DNA of 34,317 bases, from the IMG/VR virus record IMGVR_UViG_3300032334_000880, positions 1-34,317 of that record, one strand, 5' to 3'. Positions 14,285-20,486 of this stretch are shown here, in pieces. Position numbers and translations under genes: made by a program. Within the stretch, counting starts at the first letter, position 1; each line of letters opens with the position of its first letter. The DNA is from a virus. The notes under the pieces are model-generated. The model worked only from the letters and a program-made list of their open reading frames with translations. It was not told where the DNA came from and ran no database searches.

Positions 14285-15540
14285 TGGTCCTTCTCCCATG
14301 TTCGAAGTGCTGCGGTAAATGCACTTGCACGGGGTGCCTACAACTCTACGCCAGCGGGTCGACTGCCGACCAAAAAGACCCATGCTTCGCATTTAACTAC
14401 GAAGCGAGGAAGCGACCGTTCGTCGGCAGTTACGTCGGCGACCTGGAGCTCGACGGCGAGCGGTACGAGTGTGCCTATCGGTTCGGGATCTCTTACGACG
14501 AGATCAGCGGGGCGGACGTCACGGTAGGGTTTGCCTACCTCGTCCTCCCGAAGGACGTGAAGCCACCGAACCCAAGCGGCCCGAGCCAGCCGCCGAACGG
14601 GAAGGCGCTGTTCTTCGTGCGGACATCGCTCGGGTGGACCGCCGACTACGAGATCGACAACGTCAAGGAGTGTCCGCGGTATGTCGCGCCGGGTGAGCCA
14701 GGCGCTACCGTCGACCCGAACGCGGACGAGGGCTACTCGATCACGTTCACGAAGGCCGACATGGTGGCCTCGACCGGCAACCCCGACGAGTGCGGGGAGC
14801 TTACGTTCACGGTCACGGAGTGCCACGACCCGCCACCGCCACCGAAGCGGTACACATGCAGGCAGAGGAGTTGCGAAAACCCTCTTGACTGTCCATTTGA
14901 CTGCGTGGAAGACCCTAACGGCGAGTACGACGAGCCGACGTGTGGTGGAAACTGCGAGCCGAAGCCCAACCCGTGCTCCGTCCTTGTCGACGGCAAGCGG
15001 GTGCCAGTGTCCTCGTTCGACCCCTACGAGGTGATCACGGCGAAGTGGCGCGGCTTCCAGGCTTCCGGTCGCCAGAAGGTCTTCGTGAATGGCGTGCTCG
15101 ACAGTGACATACCGTCACTCGGCTCGGACTCCGTGTTGAAAGTAACGTCCGGAGGATGCGACGCCGGCGGCCAGACGAACGACTTTGAAGGCGTGTTCAT
15201 CGCCACCGGCGGAGTCGGTGTCATAAACGCATGTCTTACTGCCGAGGCGTCCACCAACTACCAGACGCTAGTATGCGAGGGAATCGACGAGACGAAGGCT
15301 CGGCTGTATGGCGGTGTCGGCACCGTGAAGATCTACTCCCCGTGCCTAATCGCCGGCAACCCGTCGGGGGATAGCATCCAGGAGGAGGACTGGTGGTTGT
15401 GGGAATGTCTCCTCGTGGACGGTGTTCCGGGGAAGGTCAAGGTAACGCCGAGCGTCGGGGCGCGGTACTTCAATAGCAACCCCGTATTGTGCGAAGTGAC
15501 CCACGAGGCTCCGGAGGTCACGCTGGACTTCGTCCCATGA
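14284..15540 (+). CDS. Large Cys-rich tail-module protein
   Basis: A 418-residue protein with an unusual cysteine content. The N-terminus is CSKCCGKCTCTGC (residues 6-18), a dense metal-knuckle-like cluster. A second set (YTCRQRSC, LDCPFDC, TCGGNCEP) follows a polyproline linker (HDPPPPPKR) in the middle. The rest looks beta-rich, as in fibre or tip proteins. It is coupled by TAATG to the preceding gene and by ATGA to the next. Synonymous codons look somewhat less GC-biased than in the neighbours. The position suggests a tail-tip or receptor-contact protein held by metal or disulfides; that is inference. Confidence 0.68.
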   Translation: MVLLPCSKCCGKCTCTGCLQLYASGSTADQKDPCFAFNYEARKRPFVGSYVGDLELDGERYECAYRFGISYDEISGADVTVGFAYLVLPKDVKPPNPSGPSQPPNGKALFFVRTSLGWTADYEIDNVKECPRYVAPGEPGATVDPNADEGYSITFTKADMVASTGNPDECGELTFTVTECHDPPPPPKRYTCRQRSCENPLDCPFDCVEDPNGEYDEPTCGGNCEPKPNPCSVLVDGKRVPVSSFDPYEVITAKWRGFQASGRQKVFVNGVLDSDIPSLGSDSVLKVTSGGCDAGGQTNDFEGVFIATGGVGVINACLTAEASTNYQTLVCEGIDETKARLYGGVGTVKIYSPCLIAGNPSGDSIQEEDWWLWECLLVDGVPGKVKVTPSVGARYFNSNPVLCEVTHEAPEVTLDFVP

Positions 15541-15824
15541 GAATCCTCGCGAGCAAGTTCCGGAGCGTGGTCGAGTCGCGAGGCGCTGGCGAGAAGGCGA
15601 ACGAGGCGATCGTCCGCGACTACGGTGACGGGTGGCTCGAGGTAGACACGCTCCACCCCTCCTACCCGCGACGCTCGCCCGGCCTCGGCGACATGGTCTC
15701 CTCCGCGCTCTCCGCGGTCGGGATCACGAAGGAGCTGGTCTCCGCCGCCATCGGCCGGGACTGCGGCTGTAAGGGCCGCCAGGAGGCCCTAAACGCGATC
15801 GGACGGCGGATCGGGATCGGTTGA
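15537..15824 (+). CDS. Small tail-module protein with C-terminal CGCKGRQEALN motif
   Basis: A 95-residue protein overlapping the previous stop. The N-terminal part includes 'YGDGWLEVDTLHPSYPRRSPG'. The C-terminus has 'AIGRDCGCKGRQEALNAIG', a C-x-C-x2-R-x2-ALN motif I associate with short phage proteins of unknown role. It closes the tail operon; its stop codon lies inside the -35 box of the following promoter candidate. Confidence 0.68.
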   Translation: MRILASKFRSVVESRGAGEKANEAIVRDYGDGWLEVDTLHPSYPRRSPGLGDMVSSALSAVGITKELVSAAIGRDCGCKGRQEALNAIGRRIGIG

Positions 15825-15848
15825 TTCGCTCCGCCCACCGGCTACGGT
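15821..15848 (+). promoter_or_regulatory. Putative promoter before the metallophosphoesterase gene
   Basis: TTGATT (15821-15826), 16 bases, TACGGT (15843-15848), with an expected RNA start near 15855 and an SD (GGAGGAGG) before ATG 15881. The 12 bases TTGATTCGCTCC recur at 25662 with the same 16-base spacing to a TA-box. Confidence 0.5.
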
Positions 15849-15880
15849 GTACGTCCTGCCACCACACGGAGGAGGTGACC

Positions 15881-16870
15881 ATGGCCGGCGATCCGATCAC
15901 CGAGATGGCGCGGCGACTCTGCCGACGCTGGCCCGACGCCACGGCCCGGGCGCTCTCGCGGCGGCTCATCAAGGAGGCGAACGGCGCGATCACGATGGAG
16001 CAGGCGAGGTGTCGGATCCGCTACCAGCTCGGGGCCGCCGGCGAGGCCCACCGCAGGAAGGCCCCGGCCGCGGCTCGCGGACCGCGGAAGTCCGCGGAGG
16101 GTGCCCCGATGCCGAAGAGTATGGCCGAACCGTGGACGCCTCACGTCCTCGGAGTGACCGGTCGCGTCGGCATCCTCTCCGACTGCCACGTCCCGTACCA
16201 CGACGAGCGGGCCGTGGCCGCGGCGGTCGACCACCTCGATGGGATCGACGCGCTGGTCCTCAATGGCGACATCGCGGACTTCTACGCGATTAGTAGGTGG
16301 GTGAAGGACCCGAGCCAGCGGGACTTCAAGGGCGAGCTCCAGGCGGTGCGCGACTTCATCGCGTGGCTCCGCGGCCGGTTCCCGAGGATCCCGATCGTCT
16401 ACAAGGCCGGCAACCACGAGGAGCGGTGGACTCACTGGCTCTGGCAACACGCTCCCGAGATCTCCGACGAGCCGATGATGTCGCTCTCGGCGTGGCTGAA
16501 GCTCGACGCCCACGACGTGCAGCTCGTCGAGGACCAGCGTCCGATCATGGTCGGCCGACTCCCGGTGTTCCACGGCCACGAGCTACCGAAGGGTATGGCC
16601 TCGCCGGTGAACCCGGCGCGTGGCGCCTACATGCGGCTCAAGCACACCGGCCTCGTCGGCCACTCCCACCGTAGCAGCGGCCACGCGGAGAGCGACTGGA
16701 AGCACCGCGAGACCTTCAACTGGTCCACCGGTTGCCTCTGCGATCTCACCCCGGAGTACGCGCGCATTAACGGCTGGAATCATGGCGGCGCTGTGGTCAC
16801 GGTCCACGACGACGGCGAGTTCGACGTGGAGAACTTCCGCATCTCGGCCGGGAAGGTGAGGCGGTCATGA
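15881..16870 (+). CDS. Calcineurin-like metallophosphoesterase
   Basis: A 329-residue protein with all metal-binding motifs of the family in order: 'SDCHVPYHD' (D101, H103), 'NGDIADF' (D130, D133), 'GNHEER' (N178, H179), 'HGHE' (H231, H233) and 'GHSHRS' (H261, H263). The N-terminal ~60 residues form a separate helical, basic module (ARRLCRRWPDATARALSRRL) that may bind nucleic acid. ATG 15881 has GGAGGAGG upstream; the frame is open to 15821 but would cover the promoter. Such enzymes are common in phages, with phosphodiester substrates mostly unknown. The 3' end overlaps the mini-metallopeptidase gene. Confidence 0.92.
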   Translation: MAGDPITEMARRLCRRWPDATARALSRRLIKEANGAITMEQARCRIRYQLGAAGEAHRRKAPAAARGPRKSAEGAPMPKSMAEPWTPHVLGVTGRVGILSDCHVPYHDERAVAAAVDHLDGIDALVLNGDIADFYAISRWVKDPSQRDFKGELQAVRDFIAWLRGRFPRIPIVYKAGNHEERWTHWLWQHAPEISDEPMMSLSAWLKLDAHDVQLVEDQRPIMVGRLPVFHGHELPKGMASPVNPARGAYMRLKHTGLVGHSHRSSGHAESDWKHRETFNWSTGCLCDLTPEYARINGWNHGGAVVTVHDDGEFDVENFRISAGKVRRS

Positions 16871-17151
16871 TCGACCACTGGTTCACCGTTCGTGGTCGCC
16901 GTGTCCTCTGGCGGTACGCCCGCCTCCGGGGCCGGGCCGCCGGCTGGTCGATCACGCCGGACGAGCGGCGGCCGGACCTCACGCGGAAGGTGTTGATCGA
17001 CGACCGCCTCCGCGGCCGGATGCGGCTGGAGACCGAGATCCACGAGGGTCTCCACCAGCTATTCCCCGACCTATGCGAGGAGACGGTGACGGCGAGCGCG
17101 AGGGATATGGCCCGGATTTTATGGGCGCTCGGCTACCGGCGAGACCCGTAG
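16867..17151 (+). CDS. Small HExxH metallopeptidase-like protein
   Basis: A 94-residue protein with 'RLETEIHEGLHQLFPDLCEETV' around the HEGLH motif (H59, E60, H63) and Glu 71/72 as possible third ligand. The compact size recalls stripped-down ImmA/SprT-type zincins. The N-terminus is very Arg-rich. It overlaps the metallophosphoesterase stop (ATGA) and so is probably co-translated. Substrate unknown; regulator cleavage is one possibility known for ImmA-like enzymes, but nothing here proves it. Confidence 0.75.
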   Translation: MIDHWFTVRGRRVLWRYARLRGRAAGWSITPDERRPDLTRKVLIDDRLRGRMRLETEIHEGLHQLFPDLCEETVTASARDMARILWALGYRRDP

Positions 17152-17166
17152 GTGGCGGCGAGCGTT

Positions 17167-17195
17167 TTTACGAGTACATGGAATAGGGATACCCT
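17167..17195 (+). promoter_or_regulatory. Weak promoter candidate before the DUF6378-like gene
   Basis: TTTACG (17167-17172), 17 bases, TACCCT (17190-17195), in a 58-base AT-richer gap. The expected start (about 17202) lies within the SD region of ATG 17210, so the leader would be very short. The same TACCCT box occurs at 25684. An AGGGATACCCT palindrome overlaps the -10. Confidence 0.35.
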
Positions 17196-17209
17196 CAACG
17201 GAGAACCAC

Positions 17210-17500
17210 ATGGAATCGGACATCCCGCCGGCGGAGCGACTACTCGCGACGGCGCAGGCCACGATCCGCCAGCGTCGCGGAACCTACGGACCACCGCGCG
17301 AGCACTTCGCGAAGACCGTGGCGGCCGTGAACGCGATCTTCGGACACAAGCTCCTCGAGCCGCTGACCGAGGCGGACTGGGCGCAGATCATGATCCTCGA
17401 CAAGTTGGCGCGGCACCAGGGTACGCGGAGGTCCGCGGACACTCCGGTAGACTTAGCCGGCTACGCGGCTTGTCTCCATGAATGCGAGGTGGACGAATGA
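17210..17500 (+). CDS. DUF6378-like phage protein
   Basis: A 96-residue protein starting at ATG 17210 after GGAGAA. The pattern 'RQRRGTYGPPREHFAKTVAAV', 'LTEADWAQIMILDKLAR' and 'DTPVDLAGYAACLHECE' fits the small phage domain known as DUF6378, which has conserved YG..HF and D..DLAGYA segments. Function is undefined; nucleotide-related roles have been suggested for similar helical bundles. The stop overlaps the start of the next small gene. Confidence 0.75.
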   Translation: MESDIPPAERLLATAQATIRQRRGTYGPPREHFAKTVAAVNAIFGHKLLEPLTEADWAQIMILDKLARHQGTRRSADTPVDLAGYAACLHECEVDE

Positions 17501-17649
17501 GCGAGGACCGGCAGACGTGCGACCGGCTGGTGGTCGCTGGGATGGTGGTGGTGCTCGGGCCGTTCGTGGTAGCGATGGCGCTCCTCGGTGTGTCGATGGC
17601 CGTCGGAGCGTGGCGGCTCATGGTCCAGGTGCTCACGGGTGTTGCGTGA
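17497..17649 (+). CDS. 50-residue hydrophobic membrane protein
   Basis: ATG 17497 overlaps the previous stop (ATGA) and TGA is at 17647. After a charged start (MSEDRQTCDR) comes a long hydrophobic run, 'LVVAGMVVVLGPFVVAMALL' continuing to 'GVSMAVGAWRLMVQVL', enough for one long or two short membrane helices. Such a protein could be a holin, but no lysis partner is visible next to it. Coupling on both sides supports reality. Confidence 0.6.
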   Translation: MSEDRQTCDRLVVAGMVVVLGPFVVAMALLGVSMAVGAWRLMVQVLTGVA

Positions 17650-17819
17650 CGGAGCCGCTACCAGACGCCCGCGGCGTCCTCATCGCGGAGCAGGAGAAGG
17701 AGATCGAGCGGCTGCGGCTCACCGACGAGGAGCGGCGTGCGATCAAGGAGGCGGGCGATTTCTTCGTAGGAACGCGGACGGGAGCGACACTGGTCGGGCT
17801 GCTGAAACGGATCGGATGA
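17646..17819 (+). CDS. Small charged helical protein, unknown
   Basis: A 57-residue protein starting at GTG 17646, overlapping the membrane-protein stop. It contains an amphipathic helix 'IAEQEKEIERLRLTDEERRA' and ends 'GATLVGLLKRIG'. Short coiled-coil proteins of this kind are common in phage operons. No function can be assigned. Confidence 0.6.
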   Translation: MTEPLPDARGVLIAEQEKEIERLRLTDEERRAIKEAGDFFVGTRTGATLVGLLKRIG

Positions 17820-17831
17820 GAACACCAGAAC

Positions 17832-17954
17832 ATGACACACGCCGCAGACTGCCTGGCGAGCGCCCTACTCGCCTATGGCCGGCGTCTGCGGTGGCCTCCA
17901 GGCGTAACGCAGCCCGACAACGGCCTGGCGACGATGGGACGGGGGCATTTTTGA
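17832..17954 (+). other. Folded segment with a possible 40-residue ORF
   Basis: The segment contains nested inverted repeats: CCGCAGAC (17842-17849) with GTCTGCGG (17884-17891) outside, and GGCGAG with CTCGCC inside, predicting a stable two-part hairpin. An ORF (MTHAADCLASALLAYGRRLR..., ATG 17832, TGA 17952) spans it but has no recognisable ribosome site. It could be a structured RNA, a small protein, or the end of the preceding transcript. Confidence 0.35.
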
Positions 17955-17978
17955 TTTAGTGAGAGAACCAATGATTAT
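17951..17978 (+). promoter_or_regulatory. Promoter candidate upstream of gene 18154
   Basis: TTGATT (17951-17956), 16 bases, GATTAT (17973-17978), the same -35 and spacing as the 15821 and 25662 sites. RNA would begin near 17985 and have a leader of about 170 bases before ATG 18154. Confidence 0.38.
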
Positions 17979-18153
17979 GCAGACCCGCATAGCAGCGGCC
18001 TTGCTGCATATCACGCCGCCGATTCGCGACGCACGGCCGCTAGACGCTCATCGCCGCCGCTATCACGTTCCGCATAACACGCCGAAGTGTCACGTTTCGC
18101 GACACGAAAACTTGACGTATCCCAAAAGCCACGGAAAGGCGACAGGTTCACAT
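17979..18153 (+). other. Non-coding stretch with inverted repeats; possible leader or attP region
   Basis: No convincing gene is seen here, although a frame is open from GTG 17959. The base composition is lower in GC than the flanks. Features: GCAGC/GCTGC hairpin near 17995, related CACGTTCCGC and CACGTTTCGC motifs, and an imperfect palindrome GTGTCACG-TTT-CGCGACAC near 18088-18106. It lies about 230 bases from the 3' end of the integrase gene, so arm-type integrase sites or attP are possible, but there is no direct proof. Confidence 0.3.
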
Positions 18154-18360
18154 ATGACCGGGGACATCGTCGACCGCCTCCGCGCGTGGGTCTACACGGA
18201 CTCACTCTACGCCACGGCCCGCGAAGCCGCCGCGGAGATCGAGCGCCTCCGCGCCGAGCTGCGGTACGAGCGGGCGCGGGCCGACCTCCACGACCACGCC
18301 GAGGAGCTGGTCGACCTACGCAGGCTGATTGCCGGCCTCCGCGAGATCGACGCCGAGTAG
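18154..18360 (+). CDS. Small coiled-coil protein, unknown
   Basis: A 68-residue protein, 'MTGDIVDRLRAWVYTDSLY' followed by 'AREAAAEIERLRAELRYERA'. The 'DIVDRLRAW...AAAEIERLRAEL' layout is a widespread short phage protein of unknown role. I prefer ATG 18154 to the upstream GTG 17959 because the intervening part looks non-coding. AAAGG lies about 13 bases upstream, a rather long spacing. Its last codons form the 5' arm of the terminator. Confidence 0.65.
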   Translation: MTGDIVDRLRAWVYTDSLYATAREAAAEIERLRAELRYERARADLHDHAEELVDLRRLIAGLREIDAE

Positions 18361-18385
18361 GTGTAAGGAACTCGCGCGTCTTTTT
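18349..18385 (+). terminator. Rho-independent terminator between late operon and integrase
   Basis: GACGCCGAGT (18349-18358) pairs with ACTCG-c-GCGTC (18370-18380), a 10-bp stem with one bulged C and an 11-base loop, followed by TTTTT (18381-18385). It works only in the + direction, and stops rightward transcription before it runs antisense through the integrase gene. Confidence 0.75.
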
Positions 18386-18386
18386 C

Positions 18387-19256
18387 TTACGCCGCCTCCT
18401 CGCCCAGGTCGAGCGGCGGGAGGTCGTCGAGGCTACTCCGCGGCGGTGCGATCGACGGGTCGACGTATGAGTCCCGCGTGATCCTCGGATCGGAGTGGTC
18501 GAGGAGACCGGTCGCGTCCCCGCCGGCCTTCGCGACGTAGCTGGCGGCGGTCTTCCGGAGAGCGTGGAACCCGCGATGCGGGACGCCCGCGGCCTTCGTG
18601 ACCTTCCGGAGGTCGTACCAAAGCGACTCGCGATGTCGCACCCACGGCCAGACGAGCTCTCCCGGGCCGCGTTGAATCAACCGCAACCACGACGCGAGCC
18701 CCGGCGAGATCGCCCGCTGGATGTCGCGGGTCGCTCCCTTCCTCGTCTCCGCGACGTACACGATGTGTCCGGCCTCGAGGTCCACGTCTCGCCACCGGAG
18801 CTGGAGCATCGCCCCGACCCGCTCGGCGGTCTCGAAGCCGGATCTTAGAATGGTGCTCCACCACACCCCGGCCGGGAGGCCCGAGACCTCCCCGGGCCAC
18901 GCCCTCGCGGTGCGGATGAGCTGCGAGACCTGCGCGATCGTGTACGCCCTCGGGATCCGGCCCGGCGCCTTCATCGGCGGGAGGGTCGGGAACTTCTCCA
19001 CGAGCCTCTCCCGGGCCGCGTACCCCCAAAGTGCCACGAGGTGGGTCCGGTCCTTGACGACCGTGGCCGTCGAGACCTGGAGCTTCCGGGCCGCGAGAAA
19101 CCGCTGGACGGAGATCGGCGTCAGGTCGGCCAGGGTCGGCTCACGGAGGAGGTGTTCCGAATACCGCTCGATGGTCAGGCGGTACTGGAGGAGGGCCTTC
19201 GGGGCGAGGCCCCGGAGCGGGGCGTATTGGTCGTCGAGCAGGTGGCGTAGGTTCAT
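18387..19256 (-). CDS. int: Tyrosine-family site-specific integrase
   Basis: A 289-residue tyrosine recombinase that integrates and excises the phage. An N-terminal SAM-like/core-binding domain (residues about 15-95) precedes the catalytic domain. Catalytic residues are visible: R146 in 'FETAERVGAML', K173 in 'TRKGATRD', H231/R234 in 'GFHALRKTAASY', H254 in 'LLDHSDPRIT' and the nucleophile Y264 in 'RDSYVD'. The set is complete, so it should be active. AGGAG lies 7 bases before the start (on the - strand). Its presence makes the phage temperate or recently so. Confidence 0.95.
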   Translation of the reverse strand: MNLRHLLDDQYAPLRGLAPKALLQYRLTIERYSEHLLREPTLADLTPISVQRFLAARKLQVSTATVVKDRTHLVALWGYAARERLVEKFPTLPPMKAPGRIPRAYTIAQVSQLIRTARAWPGEVSGLPAGVWWSTILRSGFETAERVGAMLQLRWRDVDLEAGHIVYVAETRKGATRDIQRAISPGLASWLRLIQRGPGELVWPWVRHRESLWYDLRKVTKAAGVPHRGFHALRKTAASYVAKAGGDATGLLDHSDPRITRDSYVDPSIAPPRSSLDDLPPLDLGEEAA

Positions 19257-19263
19257 CGTTCGG

Positions 19264-19347
19264 CTCCTGAAATCCTGTGGTGTTTAATACCGGAACTATA
19301 CACATGTTCATCCCCTCCGTCTCCATTAACACCCCCACGTTAATACC
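19264..19347 (-). promoter_or_regulatory. Integrase promoter zone with TTAA-type operator sites
   Basis: On the - strand a TATAGT box (19295-19300) precedes int, with a poor -35 (GAGACG) 17 bases before it. ATTAAC (19325-19330) and GTTAAT (19339-19344) form an exact inverted repeat, centres 14 bases apart. A related GTTTAATACC (19282-19291) overlaps the expected int RNA start; compare GTTAATACC at 19339-19347. These look like binding sites shared by int and the divergent gene. Confidence 0.45.
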
Positions 19348-19390
19348 CCGCCAGTGGTGGCGTCCACCGCGGGTGTGATTTTGTTGGAGG

Positions 19391-19418
19391 TTGATCCGCG
19401 CAAGCCGCGGCGTATTGT
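19391..19418 (+). promoter_or_regulatory. Promoter of the divergent HTH gene, probably leaderless
   Basis: TTGATC (19391-19396), 16 bases, TATTGT (19413-19418). The expected RNA start (about 19425) coincides with ATG 19426, so the message would have essentially no leader. The -35 and spacing match the TTGATT family. Confidence 0.5.
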
Positions 19419-19425
19419 TCGAGGT

Positions 19426-19713
19426 ATGGACGCAACGATGGAAAGCCCAGACGGGGAATGGATCACGATCGCGGAGGCGTCGCGGCTCGCGGGCTGTGCC
19501 GGCTCCTACATCCGGAAGATCATCCTCGCGAACTACAACCCAAGGACCGGCCGCTCGCAGGGTGGCACGATCGGCGGGTGGAGGGTGAACGCGAGGCTGT
19601 GGCTCGTCTCGAAGGCCGACGCGCTCGCGATGTCGAAGACGCTCTCCTGGAAGGCGGGCCGACCCCGCACGGCGAAGAAGCCAGCCGAGAAGCCGAAGCG
19701 GAAATCACGCTGA
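19426..19713 (+). CDS. Small helix-turn-helix DNA-binding protein (excisionase/regulator-like)
   Basis: A 95-residue protein. 'EWITIAEASRLAGCAGSYIR' is a MerR/excisionase-type HTH start (a two-residue variant of 'T..EAA..LGVS..YIRK'), followed by a wing-like 'GGWRVNARLWLVSKADAL' and a very basic tail (GRPRTAKKPAEKPKRKSR). Located divergent from int, it is the natural candidate for an excisionase or a control protein of the lysogeny switch. ATG 19426 is preferred to 19354 because the promoter overlaps the upstream part. No CI-like repressor is seen elsewhere. Confidence 0.72.
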   Translation: MDATMESPDGEWITIAEASRLAGCAGSYIRKIILANYNPRTGRSQGGTIGGWRVNARLWLVSKADALAMSKTLSWKAGRPRTAKKPAEKPKRKSR

Positions 19714-19731
19714 TTTCCCGCTGACTCCCAC

Positions 19732-19751
19732 GGTCAAAAATATTTTTGACC
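19732..19751. promoter_or_regulatory. Perfect 20-bp palindrome, operator candidate
   Basis: GGTCAAAAATATTTTTGACC reads the same on both strands over 20 bases and lies 18 bases after the HTH gene stop and just upstream of the early promoter. No T-run follows, so a terminator is unlikely. An AT core with G/C ends is typical of a dimeric repressor site. Confidence 0.6.
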
Positions 19752-19757
19752 AGCTCC

Positions 19758-19787
19758 TTGACGCAGTAGCAACGTCGACTCTATAGT
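19758..19787 (+). promoter_or_regulatory. Early operon promoter
   Basis: TTGACG (19758-19763), 18 bases, TATAGT (19782-19787): the best sigma70-like match in the window, with an expected start near 19794. It heads the replication operon. The 20-bp palindrome sits just upstream, and a 13-base direct repeat overlaps it. Confidence 0.7.
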
Positions 19788-19815
19788 TCGCCCGTCGGCG
19801 TTGCAGTAGCAACGT
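19763..19815 (+). repeat. Direct repeat GCAGTAGCAACGT (two copies) on the early promoter
   Basis: Exact 13-base copies at 19763-19775 (overlapping the -35 and spacer) and 19803-19815 (just after the expected start), 40 bases apart, close to four helical turns. The second lies in the palindrome CGTTGC-AGTA-GCAACG (19799-19814). Together they look like two operators, one able to block RNA polymerase binding and one its escape. Confidence 0.6.
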
Positions 19816-19851
19816 GGCGACTGAGGGATTTTGGTGGAGAAGATTTCGTTT

Positions 19852-19898
19852 GCCGGCCAACGGATGGCCGGTAAGTTCACGGACTGAACGCACGTTCA
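19852..19898 (+). promoter_or_regulatory. Structured early leader with alternative hairpins
   Basis: In the ~120-base leader before ATG 19915, GCCGGCC (19852-19858) pairs with GGCCGGT (19866-19872). Then TGAAC (19885-19889) can pair either with GTTCA 19875-19879 or with GTTCA 19894-19898, but not both. No T-run follows, so translation control, protein binding or antitermination are equally possible. Confidence 0.4.
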
Positions 19899-19914
19899 CC
19901 ACACGGAGGAAAGC

Positions 19915-20136
19915 ATGGATGCCCACGCGAACGATTACCTCGGCGCTGTCGCCGGGATGGCCGAGACCTACGGACTCCCACTGCCGACCGTCGGCGAGGA
20001 GATCGCCGGCGTGACTGCCGGCCGCTTCTGGCGTGGCACCGTGGAATGGGTGAAGGACCACGAGGTCTGTGTGGACGTTGGCGGGTGCTGGGTCTACGTC
20101 CCGCTCGCTGACATCACGGACCGGAACCCCTTCTGA
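19915..20136 (+). CDS. First early gene, small protein of unknown function
   Basis: A 73-residue acidic protein with GGAGGA 4 bases before ATG. The C-terminal half, 'RFWRGTVEWVKDHEVCVDVG' then 'GCWVYVPLADITD', looks like a small beta-barrel (SH3/KOW-like), with the pattern of a domain that binds protein or nucleic acid. Being first after a strongly controlled promoter it could be an early host-takeover or regulator protein; inference only. Confidence 0.7.
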   Translation: MDAHANDYLGAVAGMAETYGLPLPTVGEEIAGVTAGRFWRGTVEWVKDHEVCVDVGGCWVYVPLADITDRNPF

Positions 20137-20149
20137 AGGAGCGGCACGG

Positions 20150-20383
20150 ATGCCCACCGGACACCGAGCGATCTGGCGAACCGACACGGTCAAGCGGAAC
20201 CGCGTCCTCGACACCAACCGCGTCTACGCGGCGGCCGAGGCGTTGCTCGCGCTGGTCGAGGACTGGGAGCGCGTCGGTAAGGGGACCTATCGGATCACGC
20301 CGGCGGTCGCCCTCGCGGCGATCACGGCGGCGATCCAGGCGAACGACTCACTCGAACGCCTCCGCCAGGAGGTGGACAAGTGA
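20150..20383 (+). CDS. Small helical early protein, unknown
   Basis: A 77-residue protein starting at ATG 20150 with AAGGAG 8 bases upstream. Mostly helical: 'NRVYAAAEALLALVEDWERV' and 'ITPAVALAAITAAIQANDSL'. The frame is open further upstream to 20069, but over the preceding gene. Its stop overlaps the GTG of the next small gene. Confidence 0.65.
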   Translation: MPTGHRAIWRTDTVKRNRVLDTNRVYAAAEALLALVEDWERVGKGTYRITPAVALAAITAAIQANDSLERLRQEVDK

Positions 20384-20484
20384 CGTTGGCGATTCTCTGG
20401 CTCGGCGCGCTCGTCGCGTGGTCGAGCCTCTGGACGGATCGCCGCTGGCGCGTTGCCGGCGGCCGGAAGAAGCGGAGGAAATAG
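20380..20484 (+). CDS. 34-residue membrane peptide with basic tail
   Basis: GTG 20380 overlaps the previous stop; TAG at 20482. 'MTLAILWLGALVAWSSLW' forms a single membrane helix, followed by a strongly basic tail (TDRRWRVAGGRKKRRK). A good SD (AGGAGG) sits about 7 bases upstream and the next gene begins 2 bases after the stop. Positive-inside topology predicted. Function unknown; small early membrane peptides can affect host processes. Confidence 0.5.
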   Translation: MTLAILWLGALVAWSSLWTDRRWRVAGGRKKRRK

Positions 20485-20486
20485 CG

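Noticed and set aside
17959-18153. N-terminal extension of the 18154 gene from GTG 17959
   Set aside because: The extra 65 residues (MREPMIMQTRIAAALLHITP...) are of atypical composition, cover hairpins and a promoter candidate, and lack a ribosome site.
19732-19751. The 20-bp palindrome as a rho-independent terminator for the HTH gene
   Set aside because: The stem is AT-rich with no free loop and no T-run after it; an operator explains it better.
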